Assembly (NCBI RefSeq): GCF_025399195.1
Contig: NW_026252160.1
Coordinates: forward strand, 1-64,000
Length of the DNA: 64,000 nucleotides
Direction of reading: 5' to 3'
From: Umbelopsis ramanniana AG
Taxonomy: Eukaryota; Mucoromycota; Umbelopsidomycetes; Umbelopsidales; Umbelopsidaceae
The notes under the pieces are model-generated. The model worked only from the letters and a program-made list of their open reading frames with translations. It searched no databases and was not told the DNA's origin. The first letter of the stretch is position 1, and every line of letters begins with the position of its first letter. Of this stretch, positions 40,561-50,958 are shown one piece after another. The translations under genes were made by a program, and so were the position numbers.

Positions 40561-40839
40561 ACTGTCATAACAAAGAAACCTATATTTTTTTTTCTTAAAA
40601 AAAAAAAGAAGAGCGCATGTACTATAAATTCCTACTTCGTCATTTACAACCCTCTCACGATCTACATTTTGTACACACATTTGGAATATTTATAAAGACA
40701 ACCGTCGAGGGACGGGCTGGCTATTCTTGCAAGAAGACAAGTTTTGCTGGCAACACTGTATGCACTTTCGTTCCATGTTACAGACAAAAAACTGAGGGGT
40801 TTATTTATTAGTGGACCGCTTATGGAGGAGGTGATCTAG

Positions 40840-41243
40840 TTAGGCAAGGAGCTTCTGGAGTTCACCGCTGGACTTGAGGGAAAGCAAGTCGTCGCAACCA
40901 CCAACGTGCTTCTGGTTAATAAAGATATTGGGAACGGTTCTTTGACCGGTCTTTTGCTGGAGATAATCTTGGATAGCGGCGCCATCATCGGCTTCATCGA
41001 GCTCAATGACGAAGAACTCAGAGGTGATGGACTTGAGGGCTTCCTTTGCGCGGCGGCAGTAAGCTGCATAGGTGCAACGGGTTAGATAGGACGTGCTTGC
41101 TCAGCATACATGGAGATGCAGTACTTACGGCAGTAGGATTTGCTGAAAACAGCGACCTTGTTATTGGCAATGATTTCTTCGACTTTGGATTTGACGGCAG
41201 ACATTTGTTCTGGAGTAAGAGGGGTAGATGCTGACAAACCCAT
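40840..41243 (-). CDS. Dithiol glutaredoxin (CPYC)
   Basis: Two exons (41129-41243 and 40840-41063) encode 112 residues, the normal length. The active site is CPYC within FSKSYCPYCRRAKEAL; the 65-bp intron splits the Pro codon between the two cysteines' flanks. The glutathione-binding TVPNIFINQKHVGGCDDL block is intact (cis-Pro in TVP, GG-C-D motif). It reduces protein and glutathione-mixed disulfides in the cytosol; no targeting peptide is evident. The N-terminus MGLSASTPLTPEQMSAVK precedes the first helix. It is the first of four consecutive minus-strand genes. Confidence 0.95.
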
Positions 41244-41381
41244 GAATTTCAAAATGACTGGCTCTTATAAAGACCACTTATGACGAAATTATTTTTTTTT
41301 CTTGAAAACTGTCAATTCGCCGCGGTGGAGCCACCCCCCATTTAGCTTGCCAATTTGATTTATTATTTTTTAATTCAATTA

Positions 41382-42387
41382 CTAAACCTTGGGTTTATAA
41401 GCAATGAACCGGCATCGGTTGTACATGATGAACCATTTGCCGTCCTCGCGCTGATGAGTCACCTTCATCTCTTCTGCGATTTCCTTCACCATAGCACGTC
41501 TTTCTTCATCGGTATCGAGAGCAGCGAGGAAAGTGAAGCCAAAAGTTTCGATCCACCCCGCAACATTAGTGGGCAGTTCGGTTGGGCGAGGATTAAGGGA
41601 GATCGTCTGGACCTCAAAGCCTTGTTCTTCTAGCAAAGCTTTGTAATGTACATCCGATGGAAAGAACCAAGGAGAGTAAGATTTGCCGTCCTTGCCTCGG
41701 CGGTTAAGAGCTGCTATAAGAGCACCATGGATATCTAGAAAACGGAAGAAATGAACGTCACTATTCAAACAGCCACATAACAAACGCCCCACTGCGGGGA
41801 TCTGCAGCCAACATAATGGTTCGTCTTTGACTGACTAGCATTCCCCTTCGCCATGTCCAAATTCTTACCAGCACAGTTCAGGTAGCCGCCAAATTCCGCG
41901 ACAAAGCGACCGCCGGGCTTCAAAACGTGCTTGACGCCAGCAATCACGTCTTTGGGATTCTTCTTCATCCAATGCAAAGCTGAAAAAAGTCTCGATATGA
42001 GCACACCCATGCGCGCGACCTAGGTTAAGCATTGAGTTACGTACCGGCATTGGAGAATACTGCATCAAACTTGCCATCGATCTGCTGTTCGATGTTTTCA
42101 TTGTCAAACCATGCAGCGAGGTCGTGGCCGTCCACGACACGCGCATCCTTGCACCCCAGATCCTTTGCTTTTTCAATCATGTTGGCACTGGCATCCACGC
42201 CAACCACGCGTTCGCACATTTTCTCGAGATCCTTGGTCAAAACGCCATCACCGCATCCTAGATCCAGAATAGTCTCGTTGGCCTTAGGGTCCAGCATGCC
42301 TAGAATAGTGGCTCCGAGCACAGGCACGAAGTTTGCATTCGTATCGTACTTGGTAGCTGACCAGTTGTCCTTTGCGTTAGAAGCCAT
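41382..42387 (-). CDS. SAM-dependent methyltransferase, trans-aconitate methyltransferase-like
   Basis: Three exons (42045-42387, 41869-41979, 41382-41734) encode 268 residues. The class I fold is clear: motif I ILDLGCGDGVLTKDL, the acidic end of strand 2 in VVGVDASANMIEKAK, FDAVFSNAALHWMK (the family's N/S-A-x-H-W motif) and LKPGGRFVAEFGG. This pattern matches the Tam/trans-aconitate 2-methyltransferase and related small-molecule methyltransferases. The C-terminal half has GFEVQTISLNPRPTELP and an FIAYKPKV end. The substrate cannot be read from the sequence. The gene is close to glutaredoxin (138 bp) on the same strand. Confidence 0.85.
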
Positions 42388-42620
42388 GGTAATTTTAATG
42401 TCACAAGGTTAAGTGAAATTGGTTTCAGACTAGAAGGCTTATATTACACTCAGAGCGCATATTGTTTTTGCCGTGCATTCCGACACCTCGGCTCTGATTG
42501 GCTGATTTCACTGTGACAGACATTGATCCACACTGCGATCTTAATGGTAACTGGTAGCATTTGAATTATTATTGGCTTCTTAAAAGATGTATACATAATT
42601 TATCGTTATGGTCGACTGCG

Positions 42621-44653
42621 CTATTCCTCGTAAATGCTCTCAACGCCTTTGACACGGATAATCATCTCACCCGGAGATGCGTCATTGCTCTCATCTACTT
42701 CCTGGAGTGTCTCAATCACACCAACATCGGATAGAATATGGATAGCCTTTTGGAGGTTGTGTCGTCGTTCTTGCGCTGGTGGAAATTCCTAAACCAAATC
42801 AACCCTAATGTAAGTATATAACATTGGATGGAAGCCTGATCCATAGCAACTATCGCTTACCCTAGCCAGGACCTTGACGGGAACCCCTCGTTCAAGAATG
42901 TCAATCATGGAATCGTCTTCTTCTGATCTCTGACCGTCCTTCTTCAGGGTTGGTTCATCACTAAAGAGCATTTCTATGATTCGTCCCATAGTAGCTCCAA
43001 CCGTGCCTTCAGGGAACAGGATCTTGCACATGGTCTTCATCTGTTTGATCGAGTGCCGCTTCCACTGTTTGCGATCCGTCTGTGTCACTGTAGATATCTG
43101 CGAGAGGGATACAAGAGGATAAGGAAGGCGGGAAGGCCAACTTCATGAGTGGAATTCGTGTATTTACCGTGGTTCTATCTTTTTGGATTTGCTGCAAATA
43201 ACTTCGGGCTTGCCTCTCGTACTCTTCCAACAGCTGTGGATCTCCTATATGGGGAGACAAAAGGGATTGGTATCAAAACAAATGTCAGTGGACAAGATGC
43301 ATGTCGTACCTTGATAGGGAGAATTGCATATTCGCTCCAACACATCTTGTATGTACCGTAAATGTTGTGGGTAAAACTTCCAGTGGGGCTCTGAAGTGAA
43401 AATAAGAGAAAGCATGTATTAGTACGAGAAAGCCCAATTGCGGATCAGGGAGAAGGCATCGCCTACATACCATCGTTGCCGAGGGTATTGTCAAGATCTG
43501 CTTCCACAAGTTTCCGCCGCCGTGACTTCTTTGACTCTGACATGATCCCGTCGCCAATGGATCCAATCGTGGACCTTCTCTTTGACTGGATCATTTTTTT
43601 CTTTTGATCCAATTTGAGTTCAACGGAAGCAAGCTCAGCTGTAAGTTGACGCTTGCGTATTTCGTACTGGGACTCTTGTGCGGTACCATCCTGGTTGGGG
43701 AAGCGTTAGTATTGTATCAAAAAAAAAAATAAAAAAAATCATCCATCTCCCAGACGTGCGTTACTTCACACCCACAGTAAACGCCAAATTAAAAATATAA
43801 AATTGCTACTTACAGAGGCGGCGTTTTGCTTTCTTTGCTGCATTCGCTTTGTGTCTTGCTTCAATTTGTACAGTTGATGCTCCTAAGTACGTTGAAAGGG
43901 ATCACGACTGTGTAAGCGAAGCTCCCAACCTTGTTCCATTTCATAAAACTTGCCTTTTTCTCAATCTCTTCAGCACGGTCCTCAATTGTGCGAATCAAAC
44001 CATCTTTCTTCAGTTTTAAACTCTTAAGCCGTCGCATAGCTTCAGCCGACGCTTGATCGATTTTAGATCTATCCTCATCCCCTGCACGATGGTGTAAATT
44101 CTCAAGACGCTGTTTTTCGTTTACTTTCAATTGCTGATGTTTCATTTCCTCTTCCTGTTTCTCCACGGTGGCTTCCAGTGTCTGTTCTTCACTGAGAAGT
44201 TTGGCCATGACTGACTCTGCTTCCGAGAGAAGGGTATCTATTTGTGGACGGATATCTTGCGCTATCTGAGACTGAGCTGATTTGATATCCTTTTCCGAGA
44301 CCAGGTCATATTGCTGTAAGTAGAGAGTGAGTTCAGGGCAAGCACCGTAGCTGATGCGGATGGTGGAATGCGACTTACTCGCTGAAAGGACATGACATGT
44401 TTGAGACGCGTGAAATCTTTGGTGGTAGGCTGTAGCAACTCGACGGATCCTTGAAGCTGAATGTAACGAGAGGTGAGATGAGCGCGCTGACATGCAGGAA
44501 AAGCAGACAGACGAATCTTACAGCACTGAGAGTAAGTGACAATTTCTCGACCGAGCCCTGTAAATTTTCAAGCACACTATGTGGTTTTGCCCATGAGCTT
44601 TGCTTCTTTGACAGATCATGGGAGCGATCATTAGTAGCTGCTTGCGTGAGCAT
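42621..44653 (-). CDS. Spc19-like DASH/Dam1 complex protein, greatly elongated
   Basis: Nine exons encode 473 residues. The first 110 residues resemble Spc19: SVLENLQGSVEKLSLTLSAL, LLQPTTKDFTRLKHVMSFQR and YDLVSEKDIKSAQSQI, then a coiled coil (LLSEAESVMAKLLSEEQTLE onward). Spc19 is a subunit of the microtubule-coupling DASH ring at kinetochores. Typical Spc19 is only about 150-170 residues. Here a long charged coiled coil (to about residue 270) and a C-terminal globular part with KMRT-like basic helices and VPVKVLAREFPPAQERRHNL are added. The intron at 43883-43953 uses a GC donor. An in-frame ATG 33 codons upstream is judged 5'UTR. If not Spc19, it is an unrecognised coiled-coil protein. Confidence 0.6.
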
Positions 44654-45860
44654 GATTGTACAAAGTGAAACGCGTTTCTTGAATGGCCAAAAGTTGACGA
44701 CAGGGAAACGCGAGTCTCCGGCCGGGATTATTTTCCCCATAAAAACTCCCACTTTACTTCTGCTCTTCCACCGGGGAAATTAGCTCAAATCCCGAGTCAA
44801 GCAGAAGCCGGAATAACTAAAACTTCCGTTGTGGGTATGCTCTACGTTGTAAAACATTACGCCGGCTTAATATCTCTCTCGACCTCGTTGTCCGCGCAGT
44901 CCTTTGGTATTTGCTGCCTTGCTGAACAACGCTGATTCCTCCATCTCAAAATGGAAAATACTAATTACCATATTCAGAGCAAATTGTCCGTGATTTTATT
45001 TTTCTTTCTGTGATACTAATGATTTCCTGCTCTTAAAGAGGTGTCTGCTCTCAAGCAGACAAGAATGATAAAAAAAGGCCCAGGGAAAAAACAGTAATTT
45101 AAAAAAAGACCAAGCTAAGCACAAGTCAGCCGACATCTTCGCCCTACTGAATTATCCTCATCCTGTTTGCTTCGCGCCCAGGTACCATTTCCAGGCAGTG
45201 ATCTTCCTGGGTTCAGCAAGTGGTGTGGTTGAAGACAGGGGTGGATATACAAAGCAAAATGCGCGGGTGGTCCTCTTCATCAAAAAAGGACTAAGCTCCA
45301 CGTTTCTGATGAAGTTGGCCACGAGTGCTCACACATACCCTGACCATAGTGCATGGGAACTCCACCTCCCAATGACACGCGTGGTATTGAGAGCTGGACC
45401 CATTTGGAAAGGCTCATCAGGCAACATAAGCGTCACACTAACGAAGTCATAAACCAGTTATCGTAGAGTTACTGAATACCGGCAATGCAGTTTTCCAAAG
45501 CTGGAACACACCCACATTGTCCAACGGGGAACGTGACCAATAATAAAAAAAGGTGGGTTCATCAGCCCAACATCGATGATAATAAAGCCATTGGCGCTCT
45601 GGCATGATAGGAAAACTTTATACATGTCTGTTTGCGTACAATCATAAGTAAACGAAAGGGCTAGAAAAGGGAGTACAATTATCAATTTTTTTCTATATGA
45701 TGCTAGATTTATGATACAAATGGAACCAGAGAAAAAAAAATTGACAGCTTTGAAACAGTTCAGGGTATGATATGCGGGGGAGGTTCGTTGTGTACAGAAT
45801 GCTTGAGGGTATGAGGGTGACAGGTTAATTTCTTTTTTTTTTTTTTTTTTTGGTTTTTTT
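44654..45860. other. Intergenic region, Spc19-like / zinc-finger gene
   Basis: 1.2 kb between two minus-strand genes. It holds the Spc19-like promoter and the zinc-finger gene's 3' flank, with a T-run of about 19 just before the zinc-finger stop (45834-45851). Frames at 45198-45452 and 45458-45900 lack family character. Confidence 0.45.
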
Positions 45861-46757
45861 TCACTTGCGAAGACGGTTGACTTTACGGTTTTCCAAAGCA
45901 ACCACGGAGCATGGAGCTCCTACCACTCTCTGATGTCGGCTAAGAGCATCTTGTCTTGCAAAGGCCTTATGGCAGTATTCACAACTGAAGGGTTTAACGT
46001 TGGAGTGAAGCTTATTATGGCGATTTCGATCATGCTGGCGAGCAAAGCGACGGTTGCATCCAGGAAACTGGCAAGGAAAAGGCTTTTCGGCAGTGTGAGT
46101 TCGTTTATGCGACTTTAAGTTGTAAGGACGAGTAAACTTCTTGTTGCACTCTGGATAATCGCATCGATAGCACTGTTCAGGTTTTGATGACTGCTTAGCT
46201 ATCTTCTTCATCGCCGTGGTGTTGAGGGTCTTTCTTGGTTTGCTTGGTTGTTTCTTCACAGTCTTTGGCTGTGACATTGCAGTGGTAGACGAGTTGGTGA
46301 GCGGTGCCGCCACAGAGAAGGTAGAAAATAAAGCGTTGCTGGTAGTGCAGCGGTGAACAGATGGTGATTGGTGTTGTAGCTCAGGTTGTGGGGAGTGGGT
46401 GGATGCCAGCATCGGACTCACGTCATTGTAAGGGACAGTCGGAGCCGGGCTCCATATCAACACCGAAGGGGCGATGGACGTAGCATACGCTGGGTCGACT
46501 GAGCAAATGGGCATCATTGGACTGCCGGCTAAAGAGGGAGACGGACTAGGGTATTCCAAGGCACCAGCATCGAGCATCTGAGGGGGTTTCGTTTCTTGGT
46601 ATGTATCAAAGATGGGTTTAGCAAGGTCTTCATTGTAGAACACCGGAAATGATTCATGTTGGGCGGTGTGAGGATCAGCCGTCACCACGAACTGCCACGG
46701 GTGCATTGGGTATCCATACAAATGACTGTTGTCAACAGCGAGATACGGGTCAAGCAT
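45861..46757 (-). CDS. C2H2 zinc-finger transcription factor, three fingers
   Basis: A single exon of 298 residues. The N-terminal 190 residues are Pro/Ser/Thr-rich and acidic in places, as in an activation domain. A basic linker ([21 protein letters not shown]) precedes three consecutive C2H2 fingers: [46 protein letters not shown] (both with the C-x4-C spacing) and [18 protein letters not shown] (C-x2-C). They are joined by TAEKPFP- and SNVKPFS-type linkers. The finger set resembles fungal Crz1/PacC/Msn-like regulators, but the target is unknown. The start is the first ATG; upstream in-frame sequence has none. The second gene copy or partner is not in the window. Confidence 0.9.
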   Translation of the reverse strand: MLDPYLAVDNSHLYGYPMHPWQFVVTADPHTAQHESFPVFYNEDLAKPIFDTYQETKPPQMLDAGALEYPSPSPSLAGSPMMPICSVDPAYATSIAPSVLIWSPAPTVPYNDVSPMLASTHSPQPELQHQSPSVHRCTTSNALFSTFSVAAPLTNSSTTAMSQPKTVKKQPSKPRKTLNTTAMKKIAKQSSKPEQCYRCDYPECNKKFTRPYNLKSHKRTHTAEKPFPCQFPGCNRRFARQHDRNRHNKLHSNVKPFSCEYCHKAFARQDALSRHQRVVGAPCSVVALENRKVNRLRK

Positions 46758-46830
46758 GGTCAAAGTAGAAGGGTTGTCAAAGTAGTAGAGAAAAGGGACG
46801 AGAGAATGGAAAATAACCAAGCAAATGGCA

Positions 46831-46840
46831 GGTATTTATG
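46831..46840 (-). promoter_or_regulatory. TATA-like element of the zinc-finger gene
   Basis: The minus strand reads CATAAATACC about 75 bp upstream of the zinc-finger start codon, a reasonable TATA position. Confidence 0.3.
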
Positions 46841-46973
46841 TAGTGTCGACAGCCCAACCATGGTGGTATTTTTTTCCACCAATGAGATGGTACAATGGCC
46901 ATTTTGTCCGTTGGGGGTGGTACATTGCGAGCTTTTGTGTACTCTGCCATTATTATTATTTTTTTCCCATTTC

Positions 46974-46998
46974 TTTTTTTTTTTTTTAAAAAAAAAAA
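46974..46998. repeat. T14-A11 homopolymer palindrome
   Basis: A run of T is followed directly by a run of A, a perfect self-complementary tract of 22 bp. Poly(dA:dT) of this length disfavours nucleosomes; it lies about 220 bp upstream of the zinc-finger start. Confidence 0.6.
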
Positions 46999-48762
46999 TC
47001 ATACGCCCAACCTTCTCTTTGAATATTGCGCTATCGGTCTTACACCCTGGAAGAGCATCGGCGTAGAGGTGGATGGGTTTCCATGGAAGCAGGGTGGTAG
47101 ACTGACCCCGAGTTCTAGTCAAATATATCAGACAGTCGTTACACTGCAGGAGATTGAAAGGATCTGCTCACAATGTCTGTTAATGGCATTTGTTCTCCCA
47201 GTCGCTTTTCGTGACTTTAACATTGGAATTAACTGGGTACGTAGCTGAGATATCCACCACAGAATGTTCTTAGCCTATTTGGAAGTTGTGTAGTATAAAA
47301 GAAAGTTTGTCCTCCCAACAGCAACTTGCGCTAGAAGTAGCATTGATTTCGGCCTTCTCGCTCCACCTTCCATTTTGGCCACCCGGGTGTGTAACATCCC
47401 AATCGGGCATACATTGGAAGGTCTCTTACTTACCTTTTCTTTAACGCTGTTGCTTGTTCCAGCGACTGGCAGCCATCCCCTTCTGTTGCTTCTCGTCAAG
47501 GAAGTCTGTAATAGGGAAATCTCCGGACCGCCTTTCATTTCAATACCCGCATAGTCCATGCATGACCCTAACCTAACCCACCGCCGAAGTCTACCATGTC
47601 AGGCTAGCCAATGGAACCTTATACGAGCCTCCTTGAGCCACGTCCCATCCATACATCATTTTGCCCCATCTTGCATTGACACCATCGAAAGGGGGGCTGA
47701 CTAAATATTTTGGTAACGGCGCTGTAGAGGTTTAAAAAAAGATTTCAACCTGGTATAATTACTATTTGTCGTACCAGAAAGTAGCTAACCTTCCCCTCAT
47801 AACGCGTAAGAAAAAAATAAAAAAGTTATTTTTATGTTGTGAATGCTTCATGGTCAAGCCTCATTCTTTGGTGTGACCTCGGGCTGGGGAGAGTGGCATG
47901 TGGTGAGGCTGGAGGATAGCATCACTGCCATCAACCCACTGGTGAGGATAGCATCATCAGCTGGACAGAGTGAAGGAGGCTCACTCATGGCTGAAACACA
48001 CCAGGTCCAGTTCATAGACGAAGGACAAAGCCATGTCCTTTCACGCTCGGCCCAAGGTCAACCCACTTAGTTCCTAGATCGGCTGGTTAGCGTGAAGAAA
48101 CTTTCAAGTCATGGTTCGTCACTTGACGAAAAAAATCTCACTGGTTCTATTAGCGGCCGACGGGATTGTACAACGGTCTTGTCCATGTTCTATCGGGGGC
48201 TGTCGTCATTTATTTATTTTTTCTATCTCCTACGCATGCTGGAATATTCCCCTGCGCTGCACGTGTTAGAAGAAGGCCCTGGACAGAAAGCCTGAAGCCT
48301 TCGTTTATAAAGGTGGTTCACACAAAACTCAGCTACGAGAAAAGGACGCAGACATTTTGGTACGCCGATAGTCATTTTGCAAAACCCGAAGTCTGTTTTG
48401 GCTCAACCGGCGGCTTCGGGGATGTCTTATTACTATTTTTGTATGATTGCTGCTGCTTTTGTGAATGTTTAATCCAGCCACTTTGATGCTAACCATTACC
48501 GAACTTGTTTGCCGTCACCCCGCGGATTTAGCTAGAAAAAGCGGTTACCTCGTCATTGCCGGTTGAGTACAGCTTAGCATTTGCATATTTAGCAATCCAT
48601 TCTCACCCGGTCAGTTAAACGTTTGCGCTCCATCCATGTTGACCGGTCTGTCTTTTTGTGGTATTCATGGAAGATACGTACATTGATGAGTGTGTTGGTT
48701 AAGAAATCCAACGAGTGCTCGCTCTCATGTTGGCTCCCTGCCAGAAGTGTGTGCGGTCTAAC

Positions 48763-48774
48763 AGGGTTAGGGTT
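48763..48774 (+). promoter_or_regulatory. Telomere-repeat-like (telo-box) motif upstream of PIG-U
   Basis: AGGGTTAGGGTT lies about 107 bp before the PIG-U start. In other fungi such TTAGGG boxes bind Tbf1/Myb-type factors in promoters; that function is inferred. A related ACCCTAACCTAACC lies at 47565-47578 in the opposite orientation. Confidence 0.35.
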
Positions 48775-48880
48775 CAACCGGTGTCGACCTACAGGCGGAC
48801 CGTGACTGGCATTGAACATCCTTGCCCTTTCATCGCACCACTGTCAACCAGGCACGGTGAATCACCCATTCATAATAGCT

Positions 48881-50658
48881 ATGATGACCAGAAAAGCCAT
48901 TCTCATTCCACCACTCGCATTCATTTTACGCATCGTCCTTTTCAATATCCCAACTATCGCCGATACCCTTGCCACACGCGTTGAAGTCGTCACACCGATA
49001 ACAAGCTTTAAGCGATGTAAGTGCTTTGTACCAATCCCCGCCTGGTTTGGAAATGTCAGGCATACAAGTTCCTCTTTAGGAGTTGATGATTAATACAATC
49101 TATAGTGACGGAAGGCTTGTATCTGTATGAAAACAGTGTGCCCCCCTATGACAATGGCATATTTCACCAAGTAAGCGATTGCAGAGCATTACAACCTCGG
49201 TCGTTTCAATGTGGTTAAACCGTATTTCAACAGGCACCCTTTCTTCTTGTCTTGTTCTCAGCCCTCACATCGCTCTCACCCTTGGCTATACCAATCGTGT
49301 ATGCAGGCGTGGATACGTTCATTGGCTATGCCTTGGTCGTCATCACTCAGATGAAACAGAAAAACTATGCAAACGCACCCAAGCTGGAGGTCGAGAAGGA
49401 AATGGCTCCCATCGACCCATGGACGGTGGCAGCCTTGTATTTATTCAATCCGCTTACCATCTTATCGTGCGTGTCTAAATCCACTCTCATCTTTACGAAT
49501 CTTTCCGTCGTTCTTTCCGTCGCATTGGCATTGAAAGGTACGAGACCAGTTTCCTGAACATTTGGCATGGCTTGGTTTGGAAAACGGGTGTTGACCTTTG
49601 TGTATATAGGAGATGCGATCTACAGCATGTTCTGGGTGGCCATCGCTTCATACCTCAGTTTTTACCCCGCTATGCTTATGCCAGCGTTGGTTCTTATCAT
49701 CTCCAAATGGACGCCGAGCAACAACAGCACATTGGTGAGGATGAATAGGTTGATTGGAAATATCGGTATGGGATATGCCATGTTTGCATTCATGATCAAT
49801 GCTCACACATTCATCCAGGTGAAGCAGGCAAGAGCTTCGACTTTCTATTTTGTAGCTTGGCTAGCCCTGTTCTTGATATCTTCACGCATACTGGTTGGAT
49901 CATGGGATTATTTGTATTCGACATACGGTACCATGTAAGTTGGATGTGAGACAGGGCAGGACGTCAAATGTAGTGTACTCATGCGTTTCCTCACGACAGT
50001 CTTTGTCTGACTGATCTGACTCCCAATGTCGGCATGTTTTGGTATTTCTTCATAGAAATGTTCGACCAATTCCGCAACTTCTTTTTGGTCGTGTTCCAAC
50101 TCCACGCTTTTATCTTTGTTGCGCCTCTCTGTATTAAAATAAGGTGCGTATAAGGGACCACAAAAGAAGTCTCATCCTTGTGCATGTATTGATTCATCTT
50201 GTAAAACTAGGGAACATCCTGTCTTTGTCATCATTGTCCTCAGTGGCATGATGTCCATTCTAAAAAGCTATCCCTCGGTGGGTGATGCTGCCCTCTTCCT
50301 TGGCCTCCTTCCAGTCCATGACGAGCTGTTTAAATGTGAGTCCGGGATTTTCTTCATCCTACTTTCCATGTATATAGTTTAGTTATGCCGACAGCTAACA
50401 TTCCTCCACTCTCTCCTAGATGCTCGCTACGGGTTCTTGGTCACCAACCTCTATCTCTATTCAGCGGCCCTGGCACCCATCTTTTGGCATCTGTGGATCT
50501 ACGCCGGCAGTGGCAACGCCAACTTCTTCTATGCCATCACTTTGGTCTATAACCTCGGCCAGGTCTTGCTGTTGATTGATCTCGTGTACGCTGTTCTTCG
50601 TCGATCCTACGACATTGCCAACCCTCATACAATCGGAAAAGAAGTTGTACATAAATAA
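48881..50658 (+). CDS. GPI transamidase subunit PIG-U (Gab1/Cdc91)
   Basis: A multi-exon polytopic ER membrane protein. The N-terminus MMTRKAILIPPLAFILRI leads into a first helix, and the lumenal loop carries RLTEGLYLYENSVPPYDNGIFHQAPFLL, the PIG-U signature also related to mannosyltransferases. About nine further helices follow, with DPWTVAALYLFNPLTILSCVSKST, the conserved FWYFFIEMFDQFRNFFLVVFQLH segment and KYARYGFLVTNLYLY. PIG-U belongs to the complex that attaches GPI anchors to proteins in the ER. An upstream in-frame extension has no ATG; two adjacent ATGs are possible starts. It converges with Fzo1 at 300 bp. Confidence 0.93.
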
Positions 50659-50958
50659 TACCCACCACCCCAAACACAAAAGAAAAACCGCTCTGCTTTT
50701 TCATATAATAAAACATGTTATCTATTTTGCGCAAACGTGCAAAAAATATTGGGGGGAAGTGAAGAGACATTGAATTTTCATCTGAATTTTAGAAACAGAG
50801 GGGAATATAAGGAAAAGATAAATGGATAAGTAATGGATAAAATGAAAGAGAGGGAAAAAAAATACAATAGCTGATGGATGAGGGGAGATGGATAGTTTCT
50901 TTTTCATTTGGAGTTTTCTTTGGATGGATGGGAAAAAAGGTCCATGATCTAGGTGTTT
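50659..50958. other. Convergent intergenic region, PIG-U / Fzo1
   Basis: It holds two 3'UTR flanks, purine-rich on the plus strand, with an ATAATAAAA-type signal near 50704. Nothing else is supported. Confidence 0.4.

Larger units (their letters stand above)
46758..48880. promoter_or_regulatory. Long divergent intergenic region, zinc-finger gene / PIG-U
   Basis: 2.1 kb without a supported gene, the longest promoter space in the window, which suits a regulated transcription-factor gene. It contains a TATA-like element, a T14A11 palindrome, two telomere-repeat-like motifs and a short direct repeat (GAGGATAGCATCA near 47911 and 47946). Confidence 0.5.

Noticed and set aside
44654-44752. Upstream in-frame ATG extending the Spc19-like protein by 33 residues
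   Set aside because: The extension does not resemble the family start; the ATG at 44653 begins directly before the conserved part.
45458-45901. Minus-strand frame of 147 codons
   Set aside because: It overlaps homopolymer tracts and the zinc-finger gene end, with composition typical of chance frames.
47843-48070. Plus-strand frame of 75 codons in the long promoter region
   Set aside because: No family character; it runs through a short direct repeat and has no partner exons.
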